NCBI RefSeq assembly: GCF_949987535.1
Contig: NC_080073.1
Span: 24,610,116 to 24,674,115 of the forward strand
DNA: 64,000 nucleotides
DNA from: Balaenoptera acutorostrata
Taxonomy: Eukaryota > Chordata > Mammalia > Artiodactyla > Balaenopteridae
Direction: 5' to 3'
Shown: positions 22,590-34,269 of the stretch, one piece after another
Numbering within the stretch: position 1 is the stretch's first letter
How the letters are laid out: every line of letters begins with the position of its first letter
The notes under the pieces: model-generated
Databases searched by the model: none
What the model saw: the letters and a program-made list of their open reading frames with translations, nothing else
Told to the model about the DNA's origin: nothing
Translations under genes and position numbers: made by a program

Positions 22590-22780
22590 CCTCAGTACTC
22601 GTCATCTTTCTGATTATTGCCATAGGATAAATTTCTAGAAGTTGGAATTGCTGGGTCAAAGTGGATGTATATTTTAAAGACATGCTTATTTCCAAGACTC
22701 CCTCCAGAAAGACTGAAACACATTAGCCTCCCACCAGTCAATTCTGAGTCTGTTCTTTTTCTCCATGTGCACTGTCACTT
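22590..22780 (-). mobile_element. Old L1 fragment, minus strand
   Basis: 'aggataaatttctagaagt', 'ggaattgctgggtcaaagtg', 'actccctccagaaagactg' and 'cctcccaccagtcaattctg' follow the order of antisense old L1 sequence. Confidence 0.7.
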
Positions 22781-22859
22781 TGTGGATATATTTTTTTCTG
22801 GTTAACTGCCTATTTGGTAGGTCCCAAATTAGAATAGAATCTTGTTGTTTCCTTTTGAT

Positions 22860-23265
22860 ATGTTTGATTGTTAGTGAAGGTGGTCGTGAAATCTTCTCAC
22901 CTGCCTACTTTTCCTTTGTTCCCCCAAATTGCCTTCTGTCAGCTTTTGCTTGAGAATAGTCATGCTTCTCTGTAGGATTTCTTGGAGCAGGTTGACAGTG
23001 ACCAGTAGAAGGACCCTTGGCTGTTTCAGGTTTGACCTAGCTGGTGCTCGATCCTCACTCGAGCTGGGAGGAGTGGGGGTGTGAGCCTTGGTGAGACCTA
23101 GAGAGGAAAGCTTGCGAAGCAAATGCTCTGTTGACCCCTCACTTCTTCTGGCTTCCTTCAGAGGAGTGAAGATGCTTTTATTTCCTCAAATGCCATTGTG
23201 ACTGTGTATTTTTTGTATTGTTTCTCTTTAATAAATAAATATACATCTACATTTTTTCTTTTAAA
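22860..23265. other. Higher-GC unique block ending in AATAAATAAAT
   Basis: A roughly 400-bp stretch ends with 'ctctttaataaataaatat' followed by T- and A-rich sequence. It could be the 3' end of a transcript or of a retrocopy, but I see no flanking duplication, no clear tail and no coding motif. The 83-codon minus frame at 22871-23122 is not recognisable. Confidence 0.25.
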
Positions 23266-23762
23266 AAAATGTGAACCAATTTTTACTAGTCACTTTGTGT
23301 CATTCATTTTAGGTCATCTAGAATTCCTTTAAAACATAGCATGCCAAGTGTCATTGCTGACTTTTATAATTATCCTGTAATTTTATTCAATCCTTGCTCA
23401 GAGAAGATGTTTTTATGGATTTAGTGGCACAGCAGTGTATGCCCCCACCTCGCTGGCCCTACTGGGGAGCACTGCGTCAGGAACAGGTGAATGGTAAGAA
23501 TAATAGCAACAGTAACAGCAATTAACATTTCTATAGAACACCCACTTTGTGGCAACTTTTATATTGCGTCAAGGTGAGTCAGAAATGCCATAGGCAGCTC
23601 CAACTTTGTGGGGCATTATTTTTCTCCCCCTACACTTAAAAAAATATTTGTCGTTTTTCTAAGAAAATATGTTTCCTGAAAACTCTTTAGATGGCTTGGC
23701 TTTGAGTTACAGGGATACACAAATCAGTTTCATGCTGAATTAATGCGGAGATCGTGAGATTA

Positions 23763-23775
23763 CCCCCCCCCCCCC
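23763..23775. repeat. C13 homopolymer
   Basis: An uninterrupted run of 13 C. It is a likely length-variable and error-prone site. Confidence 0.95.
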
Positions 23776-24753
23776 TCAGAGTTTTTGTGGGAGTTTGCAC
23801 AAAAAGAAAAAGCTTCATGTTTATATACCTGTGTATGCATGTACTCACGCATATGTGTGTAAATATACAAAAGGTTTTCATCTTCTTAGGATACGAGCAC
23901 ATACATACTAGGTTCCAATCAATGAATTAGCTAGCAATGAAAGTAGCTTAAGTAAAAGAAGAAAAAGAAGGAGTCTATTATACAGGGGTGTCTCATGCTG
24001 TTCACAGTCAGGAGTGAGCTGGTATTTGGGAATGGGCTGTAATCTGGACCTGGAAAACCATTGGCACTTTCTCTCTCCCTCTTGCCTCTGCTTTTTAGTT
24101 TTTGCTACATTCTGTATTTTTCTGCATAGCAGCTTTTGTGTGGAAGAAAACATGAATAGCCCCTAGTTGCTTCTACAGTTCCAGCCACCCACGGAGGCTG
24201 GCTGGCTGGCTGGCTCTCATTCACAGTTCCACATTCCCTGGAAAGTTAGATTCTGCTTTGCCAAGGCTGGGTCATGTGACTGCTCTTGGCCAATGAGTGG
24301 AGCTTGGATTCCCTGTCCAAGCATGGCAGCCTGGGGCTCCCCTTGGAGATCTGGCAGGAAGCTTCCCAAGAAGAGGGTTGGCTTCTGGGCTTGGCAGGCA
24401 ATCCAAAAGATGTCCAATGTAATAAGAGAAAGGCTACTCAGGATTTAGACACTAATCTCTTAGACTCTATCTCAGACATGTTAGCAAATGTAGTCTTCAT
24501 TGTTTGTTCATGTCAGTAGGGGCTGAATTGTGAGACTAAGAGAAAAGTTATCATAACAATAAGATGCTTTATAAATATTGAGGGACCAAGGTGCAAAGAA
24601 TATTTTGTGAAACTTCATGGAGATAAATAATGAAGTATGTATGGCAACTTTTTGCTTTCTTGTATACATACTTTGGTATTGTAGAATGTTTTCTACGGTT
24701 AGCTTGCAGAAGCTAAAAATCTGTGATGCATTGAGAAGAAAATCATCCATATG

Positions 24754-25122
24754 TGTTATGGACTGAATGTTTGCATCCCCTCCAAATTCATATGTTGAAG
24801 CCCTACTCCCTAACACGATGGTATTTGGAGGTGGAGCCTCTGGGAAGTAATTAGGTTTAGATGAGATCATGAGTTTGGGGCCTTCTTGATGGGATTAATG
24901 TCCGTATAAGAAGAGAAATAGACCAGAGCTCTCCCTTTCTTCACCATGTGAGGACAGAGCGAGAAGGTGGCCAATCTGGAAGCTGGGAAAAGAGCTCTCC
25001 AGGATCCAGATCAGTTGGCACCTGAATCTTCCACTACCCAGTCTCCGTAACCGTGAGAACGAAATTTCTGATGTTTAAGCCACCCAATATTTTGTTAGGA
25101 CATTTGTACCTAACTGAGGTAG
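24754..25122 (+). mobile_element. MaLR solitary LTR (MST/MLT1-type), plus strand
   Basis: It begins 'tgttatggactgaatgtttg' followed by 'catatgttgaagccctact', 'gtatttggaggtggagcct', 'aagtaattaggtttagatg', 'cccttt...ccatgtgaggacagagc', 'gtgagaacgaaatttctgat' and 'aagccacccaatattttgtt'. This is the full MST/MLT1 LTR order at about the expected 370 bp. No internal region or partner LTR is nearby, so it is a solo LTR. It carries a plausible AATTTCTG-type downstream region but no intact retroviral gene. Confidence 0.85.
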
Positions 25123-25129
25123 TTTGTAG

Positions 25130-25330
25130 CTATTCATTAAATTATTCATCAATCCTTTGTTTAAAACCAATGGATTAATTATCCCAATAAATATGTGTGA
25201 AGTGCCTACTGTGTTCTAGGAACTTACACAGTAATGAGGATACTGCCTGGGGCCCTCCTGAAATACATAGTCTTGTGTGGGAGAAAGGGGAGCGAGACTG
25301 AACATGTGTACAGATCACAAAACAAGTGCA
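25130..25330 (-). repeat. L2-like fragment, minus strand
   Basis: 'aataaatatgtgtgaagtgc', 'ctactgtgttctaggaactt', 'acacagtaatgaggatactg' and 'cctcctgaaatacatagtc' follow the antisense L2 order. Confidence 0.6.
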
Positions 25331-28300
25331 ATTTCAAGGTGTGTAGGTGTTACGAAGGATGTAAATAGGTTGCTGAAATTGAGAGTCTGTGGACCTAGGG
25401 ATGGACTAGGGCTGTTTTCCTTACCACTGTTTTCAGGTCATGAAAAAGATGCTTGGGATTGAGACTGCAAGAATGGGAAGAATTGGGCAAAGACCTTTCC
25501 AGATAGAGGGAAGGGCAGTTTCGTTGCTGGGTCATAATGAGCAAGGCAGATTGGGGTTGTGCATGAGCCTGGGTCATGAGGACCTGGTAGATGGTGAGTT
25601 TTTATTTCTTAACAAGTCTGCATGGTTCGTAATCCTTTTTTTGGAATATAAGACAGATACAGCAACAAGCAAATACATCTGGGGATGAGAGGTACAGGGG
25701 ACTGTGGGGTCACAGTCAGCATCCAGATTTCTTTGGAGGGAGAAAACAAAGTAGGGAAGACTTCTGACCATCCCAGGTTGGCTGAGGTGTGCCAATGTAA
25801 GGTCTGGATGTTAGCTATTTTTGTTTCATCTAAAGCATCACACATCACATTCAGAGGTGTGAGTTGAGAAAGTCACTAAACAGGGGATCCCACTCAAACT
25901 GGAAGACAGATCTCAAGGTTGACCTTAAAAAAAATCTGTATGCCAAAAGAAAATACCTTTAGCAATTATTTAGTTAAATTACTAAGAAGGCAGATATGTT
26001 CTTCCAATGGTAACATTATTTGTGAGTTACTCTGCAGTTTGATTAACTGCATCATTGTGTGTTATTGTACATGTGGATGTATGTGTGTATGTTGTGTAAG
26101 TAGAAGAGGAACAGGAGTTGAGCTTGTATTGCCCGTATTTTGTGGTAATGGAGAAACCTACTCCTTGCCGTATGCTGAGACTGGGCTGTGCCTCCTCGGC
26201 TGATTGAGGGATGCAAGATATACAACAGAGGGCTGCCATCATCTTTCCCTGTCAGTGACCTCTTAATGTCACTGACAGACATGGAACTTTTGCTGGATCC
26301 TTGGAAATGAGAGAAGGAAAATACCCATCAATTCATTCGATTCTCTCCGGGGAGCCAAGTTGGAGTTCATTCTCCATTTGTTGTGGTGGTTACTAGTTTC
26401 TTGTCTGGAGCAGTTTCTGACTTGTGTTCCTAATCAACACTCATGGGATTACTCATGTTTCATTTAACTGTCTTGAAATAACCTTTTGGAAGTATTCGTT
26501 TTCTGTGTAGAGGCATTACTGGCAACACGAATCAGCCTTTTAGGTGGATGGGGTAGAGATTGGATAAAGAGAGAGGGCTCCTGGAGGCTAGAGTTCGGAG
26601 ACAGTCTGTCTCTGTGGCATGGTTTGAAGCCCATTAGGAAGAAAGGTCTGCTTGGTCTCCCCAAAAGTGCCACAGTATCTGAAATTCCACCATTAGCATG
26701 CATGCCTTTGAGTCAAAATAACTTTACTTAATGGGACATTACAGGCAAAGATGAAGATTCAACACATTTTGGTGAATGAATTCTTGTACTGGCTCATGTT
26801 CCTGCCATAGATGAAGTTATAAGATACTTGGGAAAAGAGGAGATCCTGAAATGAAGGAATATGACAGATGATGGAGAGAAGTGTGTCTGTGTGTATGTTC
26901 GGGAGGGGTACTCAGATAAACACAGAGAAGTGGGAGGGGAGTTAGGGGAGGGGCATTCAAAATGGGGGTGTGTAGTAGGGCAGTAGAGAGGAAAGCAGCA
27001 TAGGTGAGTTTGGAAGACTGACTGTGAGTTCTTCTAGAAAGAGGAACTGTGCAGTATTCACCATTGTATGTGCATGAAACAAGATCAGAATGTGCAGGGT
27101 ACGTTTTTGCCTGCATCACATCCATTCTCCTTACCTTGGTAACTGGGTACCACCTTGCTCTGGGCATCCCACCCTCTTCTCCTTCGCTAGCCTCTTCCCG
27201 GGCTTCCGGGCTCCAGGGCTGGGTATGTGACTAGGTCGACAGGTGAGAGTATTCCATCTTCAGCTTGAGTTGGGTTTTCCATCATAACGGAAAGGTGTTT
27301 TTTTCCAGGTTGTTCAGGATTTCTGCAGGATGATGGGACTGAGCAGAACAAAGTGAACAGCCCAGTGCAAAGTGTTCCTCAAAGACCCCTAATTTAAATT
27401 GTCCTTTCCCACCCCGGTGATGTCTCTTCTCTGCCACCTTTATTGCCTTGGGTTGTCTGGCTTGTATAGTAAGCTCTACTGTTTCCATATTGTAAGGGAG
27501 CTTAAGATGGATGACATCTGAGAAGTGAATTTCTGTGATCCTGGTAAAGGTTTATATAAAATTCTCTCACCTACTTATTTAACTTCCCTTTGGAAATAGT
27601 GACAATTGTTACTATGTCCTAAAGGCCTTACATTTAAATGTATCTTCTACATGGGGGCTGCTGAAACATCCAGAAACAAGCGTAGGGTCCCAGTGTGGTC
27701 AGTTATCCCAGCTGTCAGAGTATCTCATTACTGTCTGTGATGGGAGGAGTGCGCTGAAACCTCAGGCAGTGTTTTCACACTGGTGTGCGTATGTGTGTGT
27801 GTAGACTAGTCTCTCAGTGTAGATGCATTTTAATAAGAACCCCTGGGCCCTTCTGGACCATAATGATGGCCTCAGTTCTCCTGTGGAATTCCCAGTATCC
27901 AAATATTTCTCTCAGATTAAATATCTGTATTTTAGATTATTCCCTCCTTGGGTGTTGCTCTCATTTTCCCACCATAAATCTCCCTTTCTGTCTTTCCTTC
28001 CCCCTTTGGATTATCCATGAGACCCATTGTTCATGGACCTCATACGTCCCAGCTGACCTTCAGCTGTGAAGTTAATAATCTGGTAAGGGGAGAATTCATT
28101 TAGGAAAAAAACAAAGTATCTGGTTCTGCTTAAAATTAGATCTAAAAAGCCAAGACCTATATGGGTCCTGAGAAAGTCCAGAGGGACAAGAGACCAGAAC
28201 AGTCCCCAGTTTGTGAGGCGGTTGGAGCATGAGTGAGTTCTCTTGGTCTTCTCAAGGTCTCACCACAAAGTGAGACCCAAGGGTATTTCACCCACATCAA

Positions 28301-28400
28301 TTACCGCTGATGGTATGTTGGCTGTTTACGTTATTATTGTTCTTCAACTCATAATATCATTGTATCCCTAGCAATTGAAGCTCAGTTGTCAGACCAATCT
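25330..28400. other. About 3 kb of unique DNA
   Basis: No gene or clear repeat was seen. Small items: an 11-bp perfect hairpin at 26249-26278, GT-rich stretches near 26080 and 26885, and pyrimidine-rich runs near 27960. The overlapping frames at 25395-25867 and 26464-26731 have no recognised products. The 116-codon minus frame at 26817-27167 reflects a purine-rich plus strand. Confidence 0.45.
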
Positions 28401-28424
28401 CATTTTACGGCTTGGCTCCATCCA

Positions 28425-28580
28425 GAAAGCCAATTATGTGACCTTGAATGATTTGTTCAAATTTCTTTGGATGCAGTTTTTTTTTTACCTGTAACACGGG
28501 AATGCTGGTGTCTATCTTGAGGGGTTGCTCTGAGGATGATCGATATTGTAGGTAAAGCATATGTTACTAATGGAAGCCAC
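28425..28580 (+). repeat. MIR fragment, plus strand
   Basis: 'gccaattatgtgaccttgaa', 'ttttttacctgtaacacggg', 'gaggggttgctctgaggatg' and 'taggtaaagcatatg' keep the MIR order. The copy is diverged. Confidence 0.6.
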
Positions 28581-28744
28581 ACGAGAGTTTCCTGTCCAGT
28601 GGTGGCCTGTTTCACCTGTCTGTAGACATCGTCTGTTGTATCCTTTGGGTACCACGTTCTACATTCACTCTGTTTGCAATAGCCTGTGTGGTGTTGCATT
28701 CAAAGAACACTCATAATTCCCCTTGTGGAGACAGGAATATATAG

Positions 28745-28975
28745 CATGGTGGTTAAACTTACTGCAATAAAAGTTGAACCCCTTGTCACCCTCTTACTAA
28801 TTGTATGACCTTGAATAGGGCACTTAACTTTTCTTAACTTTAGTTCCTTTATCTATAAAATGTGGACAATTATAGTACCTATCTCATAGGGTTGTTTTAC
28901 TGAATAAAGCATATATAAAGTCCTCAGTACAATATCTGATGTAGATACTGAATAAGTGGAAATTGTTTTGATTTA
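28745..28975 (+). repeat. MIR, plus strand
   Basis: 'catggtggttaaacttact', 'actaattgtatgaccttgaa', 'agttcctttatctataaaat', 'tacctatctcatagggttgt' and 'gtagatactgaataagtgg' give a nearly full-length MIR. Confidence 0.85.
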
Positions 28976-29030
28976 TTTAATATTGTTATTGTTACTATCG
29001 TCATCGTCATCATGTGTCATTTTTATAAAT

Positions 29031-29245
29031 TAGTGGTTCTCATCCAAGGAATGTTTCATCCCCCAGGGGACATTGGGAATGTCTGGAGATGTTTTTTGGT
29101 TGTCACGGCTTGGGGGTGTACTACTGGCATCTAGTGGGCAGAGACCTGGGATGCAGTTAAGTATCCTGCAGTGCACAGGACAGCCTCCTTTAAAAAAGAA
29201 TTATCTGGTTCCAAGTGTCGATAGTGTTGAAGTTAAGAAACCATG
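29031..29245 (+). mobile_element. MER20 hAT miniature element, plus strand
   Basis: 'tagtggttctcatccaagg', 'cccccaggggacattgggaa', 'tttttggttgtcacggctt', 'ctactggcatctagtgggca', 'gtgcacaggacagcctcct' and 'aagttaagaaaccatg' give the full MER20 order with both terminal repeats. The flanking 8 bp, ttataaat (29023-29030) and atataaat (29246-29253), match at seven of eight bases, as expected for hAT. MER20 copies are known in placentals as a source of endometrial regulatory sequence. Nothing here proves activity of this copy. Confidence 0.88.
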
Positions 29246-30460
29246 ATATAAATAAATTGTCCACAGCAGTCAGTGATGTCATCTGGAAATCTTTCCTCTG
29301 TTTTGATGTTCTGGAATTACCGTGTCTCTTTTACTAAGCCATCTGAAAAATGCTTTGTTTTGCAGAATGATGAATTCTTTGGAAATTTCTGCCTTTCTTG
29401 TGTTCTGTTCCAAGCAGAGTCTGTGCCAGGCTGTGTTCAGGAGCTAATGGTGTGATACTTCTCTGGGTTTCTACATTGCTGAGACAAATGTTTGTTTTTC
29501 AAACTTCTTGAAGGTTACACATGGGACTTGAATGTCCTTGGAGTTGTCCCAGGGAGAGACAGAGAGTGGATTTTAGAGATTCCTTAAACAGTTGTACTGG
29601 ATTCTTGTTAATTTATCATTATTATCTTAAAGGTTTAAATAGTTTTTATGGACCTTCATTAAAAATTTTTTGAGGCCCTCATGTTATCATTCCTGTGTAA
29701 GAGAAGGTATGAGATATTTTGTCCTTAGCAAAATTCATTTAACAAGTTATTTTGCCTTCTGACATTCTCAAGTGATGGATGGAACAAGGTTTCACAAAGG
29801 GAACAGTTTTAAGATGAGAATTTTGAGGGAGCACATTCTGTCACATCTGAATATTTCCTTAGTATATCTTTTATTTATAGTCAACAAGCATGTAGATAAA
29901 AATTATTTAAGCATTGACCATTGAGAATAAATGTATTACAAATAGAAACCTTTAATGCATTTTCATTTGCAGAATACCCTTCACAATAAATATCACCTAT
30001 GTAATTTAGGTTGAATTTTCATCTCCTGACAGAATACTGTTAGATTCCTCATACTATTTTTAGTCTGTATCACTGCTAGATTAGAGATGTTTACTCTAAT
30101 AAGAAAAATCAACTAATTTATCTATTGTCTTATTCAAAACCTGTTTCACTTTCCAAGTAGCAGAAAACAAAGAAATAAAAAGTGGGAGGAAGATGTTATT
30201 AAAAAGAAAAGGAGGCCATACTGAGGGAGTCTGTTGGGATTGCTTGTCTTCATCTGCTTGATGGTTTCATGGATGTAACCATCAGTAGAAGACATCCAGA
30301 TGTAGGCTCAATTTGTGTTCCTCACTGTGGGTAAGCTAGATGTCAACAAAAGACAGACACACTGGAGTGATCCTTTGAGGGGGAGTCTTGGAGAGTGTGT
30401 TGGAGTCATCAAGGAAGGAAAAATGGTCAACATTCAGTCGTTGAGGCATGAGATTAAGGT
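29246..30460. other. Unique AT-rich DNA
   Basis: No recognised repeat. The small open frame at 29273-29455 is preceded by a splice-acceptor-like 'ttgttttgcag' at about 29356, but its translation matches nothing I know. Confidence 0.45.
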
Positions 30461-30464
30461 TTCC

Positions 30465-30600
30465 TCAGTCATTCATTCTTTTAGCAAGCCATTCGATAAT
30501 TACATAATTGAGTGTTGGTTATATGCCAGCTTGTGTACTTGATGGGGTTTACGGGGATGAACAAAAGAAAGATGGTTCTTGCTTGAGTGTTGCTACTAAT
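30465..30600 (-). repeat. L2-like fragment, minus strand
   Basis: 'cattcattcttttagcaagc', 'gagtgttggttatatgccag' and 'ggatgaacaaaagaaagatg' follow antisense L2. Confidence 0.55.
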
Positions 30601-30767
30601 TCTCATTAGTTTGTAAACAATTAGTTGTTTACTAATTCTAATTCATATGAACAACTGGGTAGAGCCACTGGTTTTTAATTCAAGCATGCAGTGTAGGGTT
30701 GGGTTATCTCATATTCTGGGGGCCGCGGGTGGGGTGGGGTGGAGGTTAAAGTAATTGCAAAGGACTT

Positions 30768-31094
30768 TTACTTTTTAAAAATATTTATTTATTTATAGCT
30801 GCATTGGGTCTTTGTTGCTGAGCGTGGGCTTTCTCTAGTTGAAGCGAGCGGGGGCTACTCTTCGTTGCGGTGCGTGGGCTTCTCATTGCGGTGGCTTCTC
30901 TTGTTGAGGAGCACGGGCTCTAGGTGCGCGGGCTTCAGTAGTTGTGGCTCGCGAGCTCTAGAGTGCAGGCTCAGTAGTTGTGGCACAGGGGCTTAGTTGC
31001 TTCACGGCATGTGGGATCTTCCTGGACCAGGGCTCGAACCCGTGTCCCCTGCATTGGCAGGCGGACTCCCAAACACTGCGCCACCAGGGAAGCC
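30768..31094 (-). mobile_element. CHR-family SINE (longer subtype), minus strand
   Basis: An exact 12-bp target duplication, 'tgcaaaggactt', lies at 30756-30767 and 31095-31106. The head (right end) reads 'ggcttccctggtggcgcag' on the minus strand. The body is of the longer subtype but lacks one 'gggctcagtagttgtggc' unit relative to the copy at 125-527. Confidence 0.92.
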
Positions 31095-31174
31095 TGCAAA
31101 GGACTTCTAAATTTTTCTAGACATCTCTTACATAATTCTTTTACCCGCTCCCTTTAGGTTTAGTTTCATGACTA

Positions 31175-31310
31175 ATTCATGAATGCATCCATATGGTCAA
31201 AAATTAAAACTCCAAATATAAAGGGAAATTTGCCTCCATTTCTTTCTCTTCCCTCCCTCCCACAACCAAATAGAATTCAGAATTCCCCTATCAGAAGTAG
31301 CCACCTTGTT
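31175..31310 (-). repeat. Old L1-like fragment, minus strand
   Basis: 'catatggtcaaaaattaaaa', the pyrimidine-rich 'ccctccctcccacaacc' and 'tatcagaagtagccacctt' follow antisense old L1 sequence. Weak match. Confidence 0.45.
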
Positions 31311-31439
31311 CAGACTTCTTCTGAGAGAGAGGGGTCAGGGAGGGAGGCAAGGAGAGAAAGTTTTCAGGGGCCAGATTTGTGTCTCAAGTTCTCTGAACAG
31401 TGTCTGGCACATAGTAGGAGCTTAGATAAGTTTTAATGG

Positions 31440-32900
31440 AATGACTGTTTTTAAATGAATGCAGATACTTTGGGGATTAATAAAATAGAAACTCTTTTGG
31501 TGAATTTCTTAATGGTTTTTGTTTATATGTATTTTCTTAACCAACAAATATTAAAAATATAAGTACTGTCAGTCCACTAAACTTTAAAACCTATCTGTGT
31601 ATTTGGGAAATTTCAGAGCCACTGGGTTGGAGTGTTGGACAAGCAATGGATGGGGAAGTTCCTGGAGAGTGAGGCAGGCTGCCAGGGAGATGGTTTCCCA
31701 GATTTGTAGAGATCTTCCTCAGAACCTGGATAATGTGGAGCTTTTTCTGGCCAAGTTTGCCTAAGAGGCTACTTCAGCGAAGTGATCCAAGTGCAAAGGT
31801 TTTTCTCCAAATTTTGTGGTCCTCTTGATGGCATCTGAAATCTAAGCAAACTGTCATTTTTCTAAAATGTTATGAGTTGCATCTGATCTCAAGACCTTGC
31901 TACTTTTACTGGTTCAAAGCTTCAGATTTTTCTTTTCTTTTTTTTTAAAACCAACCCCTTGAATGTATAGTATTAGATCTGGAAGCACTCAAGCCATTGG
32001 TATTTACTGCATCAGTATTTTTGTATAACTGGAAGCTAAACACCTGCTGTTTTTTGAAATCTGTATTTTTTTTTTCCCCGTCTGTGGTTGTTCCTTGCTA
32101 TTTCAAAAATGAATACTCCACTGGAAATTTTAACTCCGTGGTATTAGCCCCAAAGAATGTTACCCAGAGTTGTTCTTTCTCATTTTCATAAACATCTAAA
32201 ATAGAAACCAGTGTTGCTTGGCGGTTTGGAAATAAATATAAGGTGACTGAGAAGGAGAGCTAAGTAAGAACTTGCAGAGAAATTTGCCTGAACTCACCTG
32301 ATTCATACCACCTTCTTGCCTCCAAGAAAAATCAAAAAAATATGTAACAAATAGATTCATTCTAAGACAAAGGAAGTAAATATGCCAAAGAGTTTCTGGT
32401 AGAATATAAGAACATTGAAATACTTGGAAACCATAGGAGTGGACACATTTTTATTTTTTCAGTTTTTATTATTTTTCTTTCCCAGACATGACAGTTTTGC
32501 CAGTTTCTTGTATGGCAATTTTTTCTCCCTAATTTAAATATATCTCCCATGGTGGGAGTACCTATTGCAATGAATGCATTTCACATATTTGAAGCAGTTC
32601 CTGGTTTGCCCACTGAGCTCCTGTTTGCTGGACTGTTTGCTGGGTGATCAGAAGACTGTGATAGTGTTGAATGGGTCTAGCTGACACCTCAAGTCTGGCC
32701 TTCTCTGAAGATCCCTCCATCTTCTCCTGGGGATAAGAGAGAAATTCAGAATTACTGAATGGTGCTCTTCAGTTTTAAATAAAATACTCTGAAGTAATGA
32801 AGGGTTGATTGTGTTTAACTTTTAACACTTTACCTGCCACCCCCCCAATTTTACCTACGTATACACTGAACTTTTATGGCACCTTTAAATGTGAGGACCA
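31440..32900. other. Unique AT-rich DNA
   Basis: A short L2-terminus-like phrase ('gtctggcacatagtagg') lies at about 31401-31420. Otherwise no recognisable repeat or gene. Confidence 0.45.
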
Positions 32901-32905
32901 AAAAT

Positions 32906-33029
32906 TGATGAAGAAGAAGAAGATGGTGATGATGATGGTGGTGATGATGATGGTGGTGATGGTGGTGATGGTGATGGTGGTGATGGTGGTGATAGTGGTG
33001 ATGGTGATGATAGTGGTGATGGTGATGAT
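32906..33029. repeat. GAT/GGT trinucleotide microsatellite
   Basis: About 120 bp of impure GATGGT/GATGAT repeats abuts the MIR at 33030. The antisense frame reads as a long histidine run and the sense frame as a methionine/valine run. Both are artefacts of the repeat, not proteins. Confidence 0.95.
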
Positions 33030-33240
33030 TAGCACTTACTAAGGGCTTGCTATCTGCCAGATATTTTTCTAAATGCTTTACATACATTGAGTCATCTCTC
33101 TTACTTAGAACCCAATATGGGGGCAGCATTATTAGTATCTCCATTTATAGATGAGGAAACAGAAGTATTGGGAGATGAAGTAACATACTTAATGATGGCT
33201 CAACTAGTATGTGGTTGACCTGGAATTATGTAGCCTGAAT
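33030..33240 (-). repeat. MIR, minus strand
   Basis: 'agcacttactaagggcttgc', 'tatctgccagatatttttct', 'aaatgctttacatacattg', 'atagatgaggaaacagaagt' and 'caactagtatgtggttgac' give the full reverse MIR order. Confidence 0.85.
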
Positions 33241-33894
33241 CTTCATTCAGGGTGTCAAAAAAATCTGGAAAAACAGTATAAAATTATTTTTGAGCAATAT
33301 GTTAATTGTTTGTTCAAATAATATGCTCACTTTTTTTTTTCTTTAACTGCTAGACATCTTTTCAACTGAAGAACACTGAAATGTAAAGCATTGGGTCTAC
33401 TTATTAATCTGGAGAAGAATGTACAGTATGCTACAGCATTTCCAAAGATTTTTGAAACACTGATCAAAAGAATATACTTTAAAAATATTTAAACGTGGGT
33501 TTTAGTATGCATTTAAAACTATAGTTGACTGATTTGTGAATCAAACTTTTAGTATAGCTGTAGCATTTCTGGAAAGTGTTTTAATTAAAAGAAACCTCAG
33601 TTCACAATGAGGGTTGCCTTAGATCTTGGGAATATTTATTTTGACTGCAATCTTCTTGAGTGTAGGGTTTAATGAAACTCAAGGCATTCTTCTGAAGCCA
33701 CGGTAACGAGGCAAGAACTGTAGCAGCTCTACACCCATCTTGACAGGAGTCCTACAACTGAAGTCTTTCTTTGGAACTTAAGGGTGACATCTTTGATGTG
33801 TGTCTCAGAATGATGTCTGCTCTCTGGGTTCTGATGACTTACGTTTCCTGGGAGGAAGGACATGGAACGGTGGGGAGGTCATTGTTCAAAGCAT
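33241..33894. other. Unique AT-rich DNA
   Basis: No recognised repeat or gene. Confidence 0.45.
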
Positions 33895-33910
33895 CTGTGG
33901 CTGTGTTTTT

Positions 33911-34252
33911 ATTTTTATTTTTATTTTTATTTTTTTTTAAAGATTTTATTTATTTATTTATTTTTATTGATTAATTGATTGATTGATTGATTGCTATGTT
34001 GGGTCTTCGTTTCTGTGCTAGGGCTTTCTCCAGTTGTGGCAAGCGGGGGCCACTCTTCATCACGGTGCGCGGGCCTCTCACTACCGCGGCCTCTCCTGTT
34101 GCGGAGCACAGGCTCCAGACGCGCATGCTCAGTAATTGTGGCTCACGGGCCCAGCCGCTCCGCGGCATGTGGGATCTTCCCAGACCAGGGCTCGAACCCG
34201 TGTCCCCTGCATTAGCAGGCAGATTCTCAACCACTGCGCCACCAGGGAAGCC
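33911..34252 (-). mobile_element. CHR-family SINE (shorter subtype), minus strand
   Basis: An exact 16-bp target duplication, 'ctgtggctgtgttttt', lies at 33895-33910 and 34253-34268. The tail (left) has diversified into TTTTTA and ATTG microsatellite runs. Low divergence and a perfect duplication point to a young insertion, and the copy is suitable as a presence/absence marker. Confidence 0.95.
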
Positions 34253-34269
34253 CTGTGGCTGTGTTTTTA

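Noticed and set aside
22860..23265. Possible retrocopy or gene 3' end at 'aataaataaat'
   Set aside because: No flanking duplication and no clear poly(A), so it is kept only as a weak note.
29356..29455. Possible exon after a splice-acceptor-like 'ttgttttgcag'
   Set aside because: The translation is unrecognised and acceptor-like sequences are common by chance in T-rich DNA.
32851..33144. Histidine-rich minus frame and methionine/valine-rich plus frame
   Set aside because: Both are translations of the GAT/GGT microsatellite.
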